This document shows, in pieces, positions 8,811 to 19,036 of a stretch of 64,000 bases of DNA; within the stretch, counting starts at the first letter, position 1, and each line of letters starts with the position of its first letter. Origin of the DNA: an uncultured Pelagibacteraceae bacterium (GTDB lineage: Bacteria; Pseudomonadota; Alphaproteobacteria; Pelagibacterales; AG-422-B15); contig CACLWE010000008.1 of assembly GCA_902610585.1 (NCBI GenBank), forward strand, positions 1 through 64,000, given 5' to 3'. A program made the translations under genes and the position numbers. Below the pieces are notes generated by a model. It saw only the letters and a program-made list of their open reading frames with translations. It searched no databases and was not told where the DNA came from.

Positions 8811-10237
8811 TAGAGGGTTGGAATTTAGTTATTGGAATAGAGATTCATGCTCAGGTTAGTTCAAAGTCTAAATTATTTTCATCATCACCAACCGATTTTG
8901 GATCTAAACCTAATAGTCAAGTTAGTTTAATTGATGCAGCAATGCCAGGTATGCTGCCTGTAATTAATAAATTTTGTATTGAGCAAGCCGTTAAGTCAGG
9001 GATTGGATTAAATGCAAAAATAAATAAAAAATCTATTTTTGATCGTAAGAATTATTTTTATCAAGACCTGCCACAAGGCTACCAGATATCTCAGTATAAG
9101 GACCCAATAGTGGGAGAAGGATTTGTTGAAATAGAAACTGAAAATGGTCAAAAGAAAATAGGAGTTGAAAGACTTCATTTAGAACAAGATGCAGGTAAAA
9201 GTTTGCACGATCAGGATCCAAACTTCACTTTTGTTGACTTGAATCGTTCAGGAATTGCTTTAATGGAAATTGTATCTAAACCAGATATGAACTCACCAGA
9301 GGAGGCTGTTGAATATGTTCGAAAAGTTAGAAGTATTCTAAGATATCTTGGTACATGTGATGGAAATATGGAACAAGGATCTCTAAGAGCCGATGTAAAT
9401 GTTTCTGTAAACAAGCCTGGAAATGAATTAGGTACAAGGTGCGAAATCAAAAACTTAAACTCATTTAAATTTATTCATGCAGCTATCGTTTATGAAGCAA
9501 AAAGACAAATAAAACTAATTGAGCAAGGAGATAGTGTTAATCAAGAAACAAGATTATTTAATACGCAGTCTGGTGAAACGAGATCAATGAGGTCAAAAGA
9601 AGATGCTCATGATTATCGATATTTTCCTGATCCAGACCTTTTGCCACTCACTTTAGATGATGACTGGATTAAAGGTTTACAAGACTCAATACCAGAATTG
9701 CCAGATCAAATAAAAGAGAGATTAATTAATGAATACTCTCTTAGTTCTTATGACGCAAATATTATTGTTTCAGACAAAGCAACAAGTGAATATTTCGAAG
9801 ACGTTGTAAATAATAGGAATCCAAAACTTGTAACAACATGGGTTACTGGCGAATTATTTTCAATACTTAATAAAAAAAATCTTATTATTGAGGATAGTCC
9901 TATTACTTCAAAAAAACTTGGTGAACTGGTTGATAATATCGAAAATGGAAAGATTTCAAACCGTCAAGCAAAGGAAGTGCTGGAGGAAATGTGTGAAAGT
10001 GGCAAAGGTGCGTTAGAAATTATTGATGAAAAAGGTTTATCTCAAATTAGTGATGAAAAAGAAATAGAAAGCTTAGTTGATAATGTATTAAATTCAAATC
10101 CAGAAAACGTTAAAAAATACAAAAATGGCAAAGATAAACTTTTTGGTTTTTTTGTTGGTGAGGCCATGAAACTTTCTAAAGGTAAAGCTAATCCAAAAAT
10201 AGTTAATGACCTTATTAAGAAAAAGTTATCACAATAA
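8807..10237 (+). CDS. gatB: Aspartyl/glutamyl-tRNA amidotransferase subunit B
   Basis: The tRNA-binding and kinase subunit of the amidotransferase. It has the GatB signature GIEIHAQV near residue 10, the segment [15 protein letters not shown] near 80, the HLEQDAGKS motif near 125, and a C-terminal YqeY-like helical domain. I start it at the ATG at 8807, which makes an ATGA overlap with the gatA stop (476 residues); the frame also extends four codons further upstream. It is followed after 48 bases by tRNA-Ser. Confidence 0.95.
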   Translation: MIEGWNLVIGIEIHAQVSSKSKLFSSSPTDFGSKPNSQVSLIDAAMPGMLPVINKFCIEQAVKSGIGLNAKINKKSIFDRKNYFYQDLPQGYQISQYKDPIVGEGFVEIETENGQKKIGVERLHLEQDAGKSLHDQDPNFTFVDLNRSGIALMEIVSKPDMNSPEEAVEYVRKVRSILRYLGTCDGNMEQGSLRADVNVSVNKPGNELGTRCEIKNLNSFKFIHAAIVYEAKRQIKLIEQGDSVNQETRLFNTQSGETRSMRSKEDAHDYRYFPDPDLLPLTLDDDWIKGLQDSIPELPDQIKERLINEYSLSSYDANIIVSDKATSEYFEDVVNNRNPKLVTTWVTGELFSILNKKNLIIEDSPITSKKLGELVDNIENGKISNRQAKEVLEEMCESGKGALEIIDEKGLSQISDEKEIESLVDNVLNSNPENVKKYKNGKDKLFGFFVGEAMKLSKGKANPKIVNDLIKKKLSQ

Positions 10238-10285
10238 AGTAATTTCTTTTAATCAATATAAATTTGATATATTAAAATAATGTGT

Positions 10286-10379
10286 GGAGAGATGGGTGAG
10301 TGGTTGAAACCGGCTCCCTGCTAAGGAGTTGTGCGGGCTTATACCCGTACCGAGGGTTCGAATCCCTCTCTCTCCGCCA
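10286..10379 (+). tRNA. tRNA-Ser(GCT)
   Basis: A class II tRNA with a 7-base acceptor stem (GGAGAGA pairing TCTCTCC), a long variable arm (GTGCGGGCTTATACCCGTAC), a T arm with GGTTCGAATCC, and encoded CCA at 10377-10379. The anticodon loop reads CTGCTAA, giving GCT, which reads AGC/AGT serine codons. It lies between gatB and the convergent slt gene. Confidence 0.96.
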
Positions 10380-10390
10380 CCGTACTATTA

Positions 10391-12505
10391 TTACGATTCT
10401 TTTTTCTTACTTGGTTTAATTAATGTTTTTCCTCCAACATAAGCACGATTGAGATTATATGATAATGTGTACTCAATTGGTTTCAATCCACTCTCAATAA
10501 ATTCATATACTTGAATATTTTCCATCACTCTTTGAACATAATTTCTTGTTTCTTTGTAAGGTATCAACTCTATCCAATTTTCACTTGTAATATCATCTTT
10601 TCTTGGGTCCCCATATTTTTTTATCCATCTGGAAACTCGTGACTCACCTGCATTATAAGCTGCAAGAGACAAAATGTATGAGCCATTGTAGTTAGAGAGT
10701 AATTTATCTAAATAAGCACTTCCTAAAATTACATTATACTTTGGATCTTCAGTTAATTTACTCTTTGTATATTCAAGCTTTAAACCTTTTGAGACCCTTT
10801 TTGCAGTGTACGGCATAAGTTGCATTAATCCTTTAGCTCCTGCATAACTTCCAGCTTTAGGATCAAATTGACTCTCTTGTCTTGTTACAGAATGTATTAG
10901 ACTTTGTTCCGGAAAAATAATTTTTCCAAATTCAGGTCTTTCAATTTGAGGAAAGCTTAGAGGGTCAAGAATTGTGTGGTTATAATATAAAATTTTACCT
11001 GCTTGAACTGCGAAATCATGTCTGCCTATATCATTTGCAGTTTTGACAGAATTTACAGAAGTACTAAGATTGTTACGATCAGCAAGATCCCAAATAAATT
11101 TTTTAACCAATTTAGGTCTATCAAATTCATTTAATAAAGAGATTGATAAATAAACTGGTCGATTTTCTCTATAATCAGTGTTGTTAGCATCAGAATATTC
11201 TACAAGCAATGGATTAAATAATTTCTTTTCTGATAATTTGCTCGCCGCGAGCTGACCATAAAAGGTAAGACTGTACAAAGAAGCCTTTTCATACCAGCGT
11301 TGCGACTCTGTAGAACTTCCAACTTCTTCTAATGCATTTCCCATCCAATAGGCGGCTCTTGCTTTTGAGATTGGTCTTGATGAAACATTCCAAATTGCTT
11401 GAAAATGAAGATAGGCTGACTCTGGATTAGACAAAAAAGTAAGAGCTATCCAACCAGCTAACCACTCAGCCTCAGCAATATCTTTACTCTCATTCAAACC
11501 GTGATTTATGGCAAGCGCGTATGCAGTTTCATATTCATGACGGTCAATTAAACGCCTAATAAGAAAACTTTTTTTATCCCAAAATTTGTCTGGGCGAACT
11601 AACTCACTTGAATTTGATTTATTGATATCTAATAATAATGCTAACGCACTATCATACTTTCTTTTTTTAATTCGCCAATTGATTCGATCATAAACAAGCC
11701 CAGGATCATTTTTCAATTCATCTGGAACCAGCTTTATTAAATTATCTACACCCCCCGCAAATGATATTAATCCTATCCTGGCCTCAAATAGTTTTTGATA
11801 ATCTTTATCAACATATTTTACCAATCTGGCTGCAGTCCTATATTTTCCGTCCCACAGTAATTTATTTATTCTTCTCAGATGATGATCTTTATTTAAAATA
11901 TTTTTATAAGTTTTTATGATTTGAGATTGTTCTTTTCTAGTAAAGCTGCCATCGATATAGCCATCAATGATAAGTCTCTTTCCTTCTTCAGATTTGCCGC
12001 TGTTTAGAAGTGCATTGCCTAGATAAATTCGACCCCAGCCTGTTTCTGGAGGATTGACGCTAAAGTAATCTATTAAATCTTCATAATTATCTCTAAATGT
12101 AATTTTTGATTCAGCTTTTAGTTTTATTTTTTCTATTTCAGGCCAATTTGAATTTTTCTTAATATATATTCTGTAGTCAGAAAATGTTAAATTACCTGCA
12201 CCATTATAATATTTAAGCCAGTTTAGAGTTTCTTTTGCTGTTTCATTTTTAATATTACTGCTTATTCCAGTTACTCGATCCCATTTATATTCATCCGCCT
12301 TGTCGAGCGCTAACTCAAATAACTCATAGTCTTTATTGCTCAACAATTGAGAGAGTGCAGGCTGCACTGGTTTTTTTATTGGGATCGAGAACCCAGGTCC
12401 CGGAAATTCAATGTATAGACTCCTCTTTATAGGCTTTATTTCTCCAAAAGAAGATATTCCTGAAATAAAAAATAGACTTACTACAAAAATGATTAATTTT
12501 TTCAC
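10391..12505 (-). CDS. slt: Soluble lytic murein transglycosylase (Slt70-like)
   Basis: A periplasmic enzyme that cleaves the glycan strand of peptidoglycan, leaving anhydro-muropeptides. The 704-residue protein begins with a signal peptide (MKK, then a hydrophobic run to about residue 20), followed by a long helical superhelix (about 60-520) and a C-terminal SLT domain. Catalytic E544 sits in TRQESQFDP, followed by GAKGLMQLMP and LAAYNAGESRV. The gene is divergent from dapA with 80 bases between; slt, dapA and smpB being neighbours is usual in Alphaproteobacteria. Its end converges on tRNA-Ser. Confidence 0.92.
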   Translation of the reverse strand: MKKLIIFVVSLFFISGISSFGEIKPIKRSLYIEFPGPGFSIPIKKPVQPALSQLLSNKDYELFELALDKADEYKWDRVTGISSNIKNETAKETLNWLKYYNGAGNLTFSDYRIYIKKNSNWPEIEKIKLKAESKITFRDNYEDLIDYFSVNPPETGWGRIYLGNALLNSGKSEEGKRLIIDGYIDGSFTRKEQSQIIKTYKNILNKDHHLRRINKLLWDGKYRTAARLVKYVDKDYQKLFEARIGLISFAGGVDNLIKLVPDELKNDPGLVYDRINWRIKKRKYDSALALLLDINKSNSSELVRPDKFWDKKSFLIRRLIDRHEYETAYALAINHGLNESKDIAEAEWLAGWIALTFLSNPESAYLHFQAIWNVSSRPISKARAAYWMGNALEEVGSSTESQRWYEKASLYSLTFYGQLAASKLSEKKLFNPLLVEYSDANNTDYRENRPVYLSISLLNEFDRPKLVKKFIWDLADRNNLSTSVNSVKTANDIGRHDFAVQAGKILYYNHTILDPLSFPQIERPEFGKIIFPEQSLIHSVTRQESQFDPKAGSYAGAKGLMQLMPYTAKRVSKGLKLEYTKSKLTEDPKYNVILGSAYLDKLLSNYNGSYILSLAAYNAGESRVSRWIKKYGDPRKDDITSENWIELIPYKETRNYVQRVMENIQVYEFIESGLKPIEYTLSYNLNRAYVGGKTLIKPSKKKES

Positions 12506-12585
12506 GAAATAGTTATTTGATTGATTTGCACAAGTATATTTATGATTAAGGTTTTTTTAAATAATTAAAAGTGCTATTGTAAACA

Positions 12586-13458
12586 ATGTTTAAAGGATCT
12601 CATACAGCATTAATTACGCCTTTTGACGGTAAATCTATTGATGAAAAATCATTTAGGTCTCTGATAGATTTTCAAATATCAGAGGGTATACATGGACTGG
12701 TTCCTGTAGGTACAACAGGAGAGTCACCAACTTTAAGTCATGAAGAACACAAGTTAGCAGTTGAGATATGTGTTGAAGAAACAGCAAAACGTGTACCAGT
12801 AATAGCAGGAACAGGATCAAACAATACCGACGAGGCAATCGATCTTACCATGCACGCTGAAAAAGCAGGTGCCGATGGAGCTTTAGTGGTTACACCATAT
12901 TATAACAAACCTACACAACATGGTTTATACTCTCACTTCGAGGCAATTAGTAAGGCAACTACACTTCCAATTATTATTTACAATATTCCAGGCAGATCAA
13001 TTGTTGATATGAATACAAAAACAATGAAGGATTTGTCTAAAATTAAAAACATTGTTGGAGTAAAGGATGCAACTTCAGATATACCAAGAGTTTATGAAAC
13101 GAAAACAACAATAGGAGAAGATTTTAATCAATTAACAGGAGATGATGCAACTACGTTAGCTTTTATGATTTATGGTGGTCACGGATCTATCTCAGTAACG
13201 TCTAATATCGCCCCAAAATTATGTTCTGAATTTATGAAATATTGTTTAGATCAAAATTTTGCTAAAGCTTCAGAGATAAATGACAAACTGATGCCGTTGC
13301 ATCATGCTTTATTTGTTGAGTCCAGTCCTGCTCCAGTAAAATATGCAGCTTCTAAGCTTGGTTTATGCAAAGATGACATAAGACTGCCACTCACAAGCAT
13401 ATCAGATGAAACTAAGCAATTAGTTGATAAAGCTATGAAGCACGCATCATTAATATAG
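12586..13458 (+). CDS. dapA: 4-hydroxy-tetrahydrodipicolinate synthase
   Basis: Condenses pyruvate with aspartate semialdehyde at the first committed step of lysine and diaminopimelate synthesis. The 290-residue protein has the Schiff-base lysine K160 in [10 protein letters not shown], the tyrosine Y132 and arginine R137 in IYNIPGRS, and the substrate loop GTTGESPTL near 42-50. Length is normal for the family. smpB follows after two bases. Confidence 0.95.
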   Translation: MFKGSHTALITPFDGKSIDEKSFRSLIDFQISEGIHGLVPVGTTGESPTLSHEEHKLAVEICVEETAKRVPVIAGTGSNNTDEAIDLTMHAEKAGADGALVVTPYYNKPTQHGLYSHFEAISKATTLPIIIYNIPGRSIVDMNTKTMKDLSKIKNIVGVKDATSDIPRVYETKTTIGEDFNQLTGDDATTLAFMIYGGHGSISVTSNIAPKLCSEFMKYCLDQNFAKASEINDKLMPLHHALFVESSPAPVKYAASKLGLCKDDIRLPLTSISDETKQLVDKAMKHASLI

Positions 13459-13460
13459 CC

Positions 13461-13898
13461 TTGCAAATAGCAGTTCAAAACAGAAAAGCAAAGTATAATT
13501 ATACATTTGTTGAATTATTTGAGGCAGGAATTGAACTTCAAGGTAGTGAAATAAAATCGCTTCGAAATGGAAGAGTTGAGATAGCCGAGTCATATGCAAG
13601 GGAAGATAATAGTGAAATTTTTTTAATAAACTCACATTTCTCGAAATATTCTAATGCTTCATATCTAAATCATATTGAAAACCGTCCACGAAAATTACTT
13701 TTGCATAAAAAAGAAATTAGAAAAATCATTGGAAAATTAAATAAAGAGTCACTTACTTTGATCCCAACAAAAATATACTTCAATAAAAAAGGTAAGGCAA
13801 AGTTGGAAATTGCTCTTGCTAAAGGAAAAAAACTACATGATAAAAGAGATGCTAAAAAAAGAAAAGATTGGGTTAGGGAGAAAAAAAAGTACGGATGA
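13461..13898 (+). CDS. smpB: SsrA-binding protein SmpB
   Basis: Binds tmRNA and delivers it to stalled ribosomes for trans-translation. The 145-residue protein has the family core [16 protein letters not shown] near 27-42 and the basic C-terminal tail ([10 protein letters not shown]) that enters the ribosomal channel. The start is a TTG at 13461, two bases after dapA; no ATG fits the family N-terminus. Its stop overlaps the folK start by four bases. The tmRNA gene itself is not in the window. Confidence 0.93.
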   Translation: MQIAVQNRKAKYNYTFVELFEAGIELQGSEIKSLRNGRVEIAESYAREDNSEIFLINSHFSKYSNASYLNHIENRPRKLLLHKKEIRKIIGKLNKESLTLIPTKIYFNKKGKAKLEIALAKGKKLHDKRDAKKRKDWVREKKKYG

Positions 13899-14413
13899 TC
13901 TACGCTTTAGGAATCGGGTCAAATTCTAACTCAAGATTTGGTAATAAATTAAATACACTTAAATTTGTTTTAAAAGAGTTGGAGCGTAACAATATCAAAG
14001 TAATTAAAAAGTCCAAATTATATTCATCGCCACCTAAAAATTTTAAAAATGCTGCCGAAACCTTTTTAAACGCTGCTTTAGTTGTTGAAACAAAATTAAA
14101 ACCTAAAAATTTACTTATAATTTTAAAAAAAATTGAAAGAACTACTGGAAGATACGCCTACCGTAAGAATACTTCTCGAACATGTGATTTGGATATTCTT
14201 TTGCTTAGTAAGTCCAGCAAAATATTGATAAATGAGAACAAAAATTCTATTGAAATTCCACATCCAAGACTTCATGAGAGAAATTTTGTATTACGGCCTT
14301 TAATGGACATTTGTCCTGGATGGCTCCACTCTGAAAAAAAATCATCAATTATGAGGCTTCATAAAAGCTTGCATATTGAAGATAAATTATACAAAGTCAC
14401 TAATACCCTATAA
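13895..14413 (+). CDS. folK: 2-amino-4-hydroxy-6-hydroxymethyldihydropteridine diphosphokinase
   Basis: Transfers pyrophosphate from ATP to 6-hydroxymethyl-7,8-dihydropterin in folate synthesis. The 172-residue protein opens with [11 protein letters not shown], has the CDLDILLL metal-binding aspartate pair near 105, and [16 protein letters not shown] near 128-143, the family signature. The other folate genes (folB, folP) are not next to it. It overlaps smpB (ATGA) and is followed by a 55-base gap before rsh, where rpoZ is found in many relatives but is absent here. Confidence 0.92.
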   Translation: MIYALGIGSNSNSRFGNKLNTLKFVLKELERNNIKVIKKSKLYSSPPKNFKNAAETFLNAALVVETKLKPKNLLIILKKIERTTGRYAYRKNTSRTCDLDILLLSKSSKILINENKNSIEIPHPRLHERNFVLRPLMDICPGWLHSEKKSSIMRLHKSLHIEDKLYKVTNTL

Positions 14414-14468
14414 ATAGTCATTTATTTTGGGCTTCACTTCGTAAATAATGTATGATTAATAGTGCATT

Positions 14469-16598
14469 ATGGCACAACAAATAGTCTACAAACCTGCAAA
14501 ACCGATTGATAAGCATCTTGATTCTAAATTAATAGAAAAAGCCTATTCTTTTGCAGTAGAGTGTCACAAGACACAAAAAAGACACTCAGGAGATCCATAT
14601 ATATCTCATCCAGTTGCAGTTGCAGATATTCTGTTAAATTTAAAATTAGATACTTCCACAATTATTACGGGTTTATTACATGACACGCTTGAGGATACAC
14701 TTGCTACAGAAAATGAAATTGAAGAAAAATTTGGAAAAGAAATCCTTCAATTAGTAAACGGTGTTACAAAACTATCAAAAATCGAAACCTATACTGAAAA
14801 CAAATTTCAAGCTGAAAATTTTAGAAAATTAATTTTAGCAATGTCGAAGGATATCAGGGTTTTGTTAGTAAAGTTGGCTGACCGTTTGCATAATATGAGG
14901 ACAATTCAATTTATTCCTCAGGAAAAAAGAAGACAGCGTATTGCATCTGAAACTCTAGAAATTTATGCTCCTCTTGCCGGGAGATTGGGAATGCATGAAT
15001 TTAAAGATGAGTTAGAAGATTTATCATTTCAAATTTTAAATCCATCAGCATATTCCTCATTGATTACAAGAATTGAGTATTTGAAAAAAGATAAATCCAA
15101 TTTAACTGATAAAATAAAAACTAGAATATTCAGTCTTTTAGAAAAAAATGAAATTAATTGTCAAATAATAGGGCGTGAAAAAAAAATATTCTCTGTATGG
15201 AATAAAATGCAAAATAAGCAAATTGCATTTAGACAATTGTCTGATATTTTTGCATATAGGATTATCACTGAAAGTATTGAAGACTGTTATAGTATACTAG
15301 GTATCATTCATAATCGGTGGTCTGCTGTACCTGGCTCATTTAAAGATTACATATCGACACCAAAAATAAATAATTATCAGTCAATTCATACAACGATAGT
15401 TGGCCCTGAAAGGCAAAGAGTTGAACTTCAAATCCGAACAAATGAAATGAATACGATAGCAGATAAGGGTATAGCTGCACACTGGAGCTATAAAGAGAAT
15501 TATAATTTAGTAGATAACTCTTCTTCAGATCCAGTTAATGTTACTTGGTTGAGAGATTTAGTAGAAATATTGGACAGCGGTGGAAGCTCTGAGGACTTAC
15601 TTGAAGCTACAAAATTAGAAATGTTCCAAGATCAAGTTTTTTGTTTTACACCGAAAGGTGACTTAATTCATTTGCCTGCAAATTCTAACTCTATCGATTT
15701 TGCTTATGCCCTGCATTCTGAAATTGGAAATCGTTGTGTTGGATGTAAGATTAATGGAAAACCTAGACCCTTATTTACGAAACTTCAAAATGGAGATGAG
15801 ATTGAAATACTCACATCAAAAAAACCATCTCCATCTGAAACTTGGGAGAATATTGTTACAACTGCAAAGGCACAGTCATCGATAAAAAGATTTTTTAAAA
15901 AGCAAGAAAAAGATGAATTTACAAGTCTAGGGTTAAAAATATTACACAAAGTCACAGGCAGAAATGAAGATATTTCAAACACAGAAATTAGTAATTTTGC
16001 ACAAAGTTTTAATAGGAAAAGTCCTGAGGAGTTTCTCGTTGCTATTGGAAAAGGAAGTATAAAGCCACATCAATTATCAAAGCTTAAGCCCCGTTCAACT
16101 TTATCATTTTTTTCTCGATACAGAAGAAGAGACACAAACGATAAAATGCCTTTAGAAATAAGTAACTTCCAACCTGGAATTGCAATTCATTATGCAGAAT
16201 GCTGTTTCCCTTTACCTAATGAAAATATTTTAGGACTTACATCAGAAGACTCAGGTGTAATCATTCATTCCAGTTTATGTAAGGAGCTAGATAAAGAAAC
16301 AAAAAAAGAAGATTGGATCACTGCCTCATGGAAAGATGTAGATTCAAAACAGTATTTTTCGTCAAGAATAAAAGTCTCAGTTAAAAATGAACCTGGATCT
16401 TTAGGTAAATTAGCAACCATTGTTGGAAGTGCAGGTGGTAATATAACTAACCTTAACATATCTGAAAAAGGCGATGATTATTTTGATATGATTTTTATTA
16501 TTGACGTTCACAATCTTGATCATCTGGATAAGATTATAGAAACTCTTTCAGACGTGGATATTGTAAGTTCTGTAAGTAGGCTTTTGATAAATTTATGA
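14469..16598 (+). CDS. Bifunctional (p)ppGpp synthetase/hydrolase (RelA/SpoT homologue)
   Basis: The single stringent-response enzyme typical of Alphaproteobacteria (called Rsh, SpoT or RelA). Domains in its 709 residues: an HD hydrolase domain (HSGDPYISHP near 40, GLLHDTLEDT near 67), a synthetase domain with RLSDIFAYRI-like and GSFKDYISTPK near 290, TGS (VFCFTPKGDLIHLP near 390), and a C-terminal ACT domain (about 635-705, GSLGKLATIVG). Both enzyme domains keep their core motifs, so it should make and degrade (p)ppGpp. It overlaps pyrE by four bases. Confidence 0.93.
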   Translation: MAQQIVYKPAKPIDKHLDSKLIEKAYSFAVECHKTQKRHSGDPYISHPVAVADILLNLKLDTSTIITGLLHDTLEDTLATENEIEEKFGKEILQLVNGVTKLSKIETYTENKFQAENFRKLILAMSKDIRVLLVKLADRLHNMRTIQFIPQEKRRQRIASETLEIYAPLAGRLGMHEFKDELEDLSFQILNPSAYSSLITRIEYLKKDKSNLTDKIKTRIFSLLEKNEINCQIIGREKKIFSVWNKMQNKQIAFRQLSDIFAYRIITESIEDCYSILGIIHNRWSAVPGSFKDYISTPKINNYQSIHTTIVGPERQRVELQIRTNEMNTIADKGIAAHWSYKENYNLVDNSSSDPVNVTWLRDLVEILDSGGSSEDLLEATKLEMFQDQVFCFTPKGDLIHLPANSNSIDFAYALHSEIGNRCVGCKINGKPRPLFTKLQNGDEIEILTSKKPSPSETWENIVTTAKAQSSIKRFFKKQEKDEFTSLGLKILHKVTGRNEDISNTEISNFAQSFNRKSPEEFLVAIGKGSIKPHQLSKLKPRSTLSFFSRYRRRDTNDKMPLEISNFQPGIAIHYAECCFPLPNENILGLTSEDSGVIIHSSLCKELDKETKKEDWITASWKDVDSKQYFSSRIKVSVKNEPGSLGKLATIVGSAGGNITNLNISEKGDDYFDMIFIIDVHNLDHLDKIIETLSDVDIVSSVSRLLINL

Positions 16599-17179
16599 AA
16601 ACTGAAAAAGAAATAAAAGATTTTTTTGAAAAAGTAGAAGCTATTCAACATGGGCATTTTATACTTTCATCGGGAAAAAGATCCAAAATTTACTGCCAGT
16701 GTTCAAAGTTATTTGAAGATCCTCAAAATGGAGAGATAGTTTGCGAAGAGTTAAAGTACAGGGTGCAAGAAAATATTGATGACGAGATTGATTATGTAAT
16801 TTCCCCTGCTTTAGGAGGTCTTTTCGTAGGGTATGAGCTCGCAAGATCTTTAGGATCTAAATTTATATTCTATGAGAGAGTCGATAACGAATTTGAATTG
16901 AGGAGAGGCTTTAATATTAAGGAAAATACAAACGTCTTGTTCGTTGAGGATGTAATTACAACAGGGAAATCAACAAATGAATGTTTAGAAAAACTAAAAC
17001 ACCTAAATATTAATTTATTAGGCATCGCAGCAATCGTTGATCGTTCAAATCATAAATTATTTAAAGACTACAATGTAATATCAGTCCTAAAACTAGATAT
17101 TCCAATTTACGATCCCAATAACCTCCCGGACGATCTTAATAAAATACCTGCAACAAAACCTGGTAGTAGAGTAATATAA
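16595..17179 (+). CDS. pyrE: Orotate phosphoribosyltransferase
   Basis: Converts orotate and PRPP to orotidine 5'-phosphate in pyrimidine synthesis. The 194-residue protein has HFILSSGKRSKIYCQC near 21-36, the ISPALGGLFVGYE segment near 69, and the PRPP-binding motif VLFVEDVITTGKST near 114-127. It starts inside the rsh stop (ATGA overlap) and ends directly before pdxJ. This is the longer alphaproteobacterial type of the enzyme. Confidence 0.94.
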   Translation: MKTEKEIKDFFEKVEAIQHGHFILSSGKRSKIYCQCSKLFEDPQNGEIVCEELKYRVQENIDDEIDYVISPALGGLFVGYELARSLGSKFIFYERVDNEFELRRGFNIKENTNVLFVEDVITTGKSTNECLEKLKHLNINLLGIAAIVDRSNHKLFKDYNVISVLKLDIPIYDPNNLPDDLNKIPATKPGSRVI

Positions 17180-17920
17180 ATGACCTTACCGCGTCTTGGT
17201 GTAAATATTGATCACGTAGCAACTCTTAGAAATGCCAGAGGAGAAAACTATCCAAGCCCGTTAAGAGCTGCTCTTTTGTGCCAAGAGTATGGAGCAGATG
17301 GCATAACCACCCATCTAAGAGAAGATAGGCGTCATATAAGAGACGGTGATATTAATGAAATTATTGAGAACGTTTCTATTCCATTAAATTTTGAAATGGC
17401 ACCAACCGATGAAATGGTTGACATAGCAGTGAATGCAGGTCCGAATGCATGCTGTATTGTTCCAGAAAAAAGAGAAGAAATAACTACTGAAGGCGGAATA
17501 GATGTAAGAACTAATCATAATATTCTTGTACCAAAAATTGAAAAGATAAAAAAAAATAACATAAGGGTCTCTTTGTTTATAGACGCTTCAACGGACCAAA
17601 TCAAAATGGCCAAAGAGATTGGAGCTGATATTGTAGAGCTTCATACGGGAGAATTTTGTCGTAAAATAAACTATAAGGAAGATGCTTCATCAGAACTTGA
17701 ACGAATTAAAGAAGCAGCAGATTTTAGTAATAGCATTGGACTTGAATTACATTTTGGTCATGGAATAACATTCGATTCTGTATGGGAACTATCTAAGATA
17801 AAGGAAGTGAAAGAGTTTAACATTGGACATTTTATCATATCTGAGTCAGTTTTTCTTGGACTAGAAAAATCAATAAGTAAATTTAGAGAACTAATAAAAA
17901 AAGGGAGAGAAATTCAGTGA
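17180..17920 (+). CDS. pdxJ: Pyridoxine 5'-phosphate synthase
   Basis: Joins 1-deoxy-xylulose 5-phosphate and 3-amino-2-oxopropyl phosphate to give pyridoxine 5'-phosphate. The 246-residue protein opens with LGVNIDHVATLRNARG, has ITTHLREDRRHI near 39-50 and LELHFGHGI near 190, which carry active-site histidines and glutamates. It follows pyrE with no gap and overlaps acpS by four bases (GTGA). Indicates de novo vitamin B6 synthesis by the DXP-dependent route, although pdxA and others are not in view. Confidence 0.95.
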   Translation: MTLPRLGVNIDHVATLRNARGENYPSPLRAALLCQEYGADGITTHLREDRRHIRDGDINEIIENVSIPLNFEMAPTDEMVDIAVNAGPNACCIVPEKREEITTEGGIDVRTNHNILVPKIEKIKKNNIRVSLFIDASTDQIKMAKEIGADIVELHTGEFCRKINYKEDASSELERIKEAADFSNSIGLELHFGHGITFDSVWELSKIKEVKEFNIGHFIISESVFLGLEKSISKFRELIKKGREIQ

Positions 17921-18297
17921 TAGGCCTAGGTTCAGATTTAATTGATATACGCAGAATAGAAAACACACTTTCAAAGTTTGGAGATAGGTTTAAAAAAAGA
18001 ATTTTTACAGAAAATGAGATAAAAAAATGTGAAAGAAGAAAAGAAAGTGCAGCTTGTTATGCTAAAAGGTTTGCAGCTAAGGAAGCTGCGGCAAAGGCTC
18101 TTGGAACAGGATTTAGAAATGGAGTATTTTGGAGAGATTTAGAAGTTACCAATCTACCCTCGGGTAAACCTACGATTACTTTTCATGGAAATTCTCAACT
18201 TCAACTCAAAAAAATTGCGAACGATAAGGAGCCAGACATAAGTTTAACAATTACTGATGAGTTTCCTTACGCTCAAGCAATTGTAACAATTAATTAA
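17917..18297 (+). CDS. acpS: Holo-[acyl-carrier-protein] synthase
   Basis: Transfers 4'-phosphopantetheine from CoA to a serine of acyl carrier protein. The 126-residue protein has IGLGSDLIDIRRIE at the start with the metal-binding aspartate, KRFAAKEAAAKALGTG near 49-64, and a C-terminal SLTITDEFPYAQA. The start is GTG at 17917, within the pdxJ stop codon, which argues for translational coupling. Length is normal. Confidence 0.94.
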   Translation: MIGLGSDLIDIRRIENTLSKFGDRFKKRIFTENEIKKCERRKESAACYAKRFAAKEAAAKALGTGFRNGVFWRDLEVTNLPSGKPTITFHGNSQLQLKKIANDKEPDISLTITDEFPYAQAIVTIN

Positions 18298-18301
18298 TTT
18301 A

Positions 18302-19036
18302 ATGACCGATAAATTTCTCAGTAAATCATGGTTTAAATCAAATTTGTTAACATTGATTTATGCATTGTTAATAGCTTTATTGATCAGAACTTTTTTATTC
18401 CAACCATTTTTTATTCCCTCTTCCTCGATGGAGCCAAACTTACTTATTGGTGATCGATTATTTGCTTCAAAGTATGATTATGGTTACAGTAAACATTCAT
18501 TTCCATTTAGTCTTGGGCCAATATCAGATCGAGTTTTATCAACAAATCCAGAAAGAGGAGATGTTATAATATTTAAACCGCCTCATACTAATTTGGACTA
18601 TATTAAAAGATTAGTAGGTATGCCGGGCGATGTCATTAAAGTTGAAGATGGTAAATTAATCATTAATGGTGAAAGCGCTAAATATAAAGAATTAAGAGAG
18701 GATACAAAAATTTTACAAAATGGACGCGTAATAAAAGCAAGAGTTTTAATCGAAACTTTACCAAATGGAAAATCATATGAAATTTATAATTATGTAGACG
18801 GATCCCCTGGCGATAATACTAATGAAATAATTGTTCCTAACGGCAGTTACTTTTTCCTAGGTGATAATAGAGACAATTCAAATGATAGCCGATTTTGGGG
18901 CTCTGTAAATTTTGACAGATTAGTAGGTAAGGCACAAATTATATTTTTTTCAACTGAAGGTGGTTCAAAATTTTATGAAATTTGGAAGTGGCCTTTTGAT
19001 ATACAATTTAAAAGGCTGCTTAAGCTAATAAGTTAA
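18302..19036 (+). CDS. lepB: Signal peptidase I
   Basis: The inner-membrane serine protease that removes signal peptides from exported proteins. The 244-residue protein has one N-terminal transmembrane segment (about 13-37), catalytic S42 in IPSSSMEPNLL, the general base K102 in YIKRLVGMPGD, and the conserved GDNRDNSNDSRFWG box near 194. It ends one base into rnc. It lies in the usual lepB-rnc-era order. Confidence 0.95.
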   Translation: MTDKFLSKSWFKSNLLTLIYALLIALLIRTFLFQPFFIPSSSMEPNLLIGDRLFASKYDYGYSKHSFPFSLGPISDRVLSTNPERGDVIIFKPPHTNLDYIKRLVGMPGDVIKVEDGKLIINGESAKYKELREDTKILQNGRVIKARVLIETLPNGKSYEIYNYVDGSPGDNTNEIIVPNGSYFFLGDNRDNSNDSRFWGSVNFDRLVGKAQIIFFSTEGGSKFYEIWKWPFDIQFKRLLKLIS

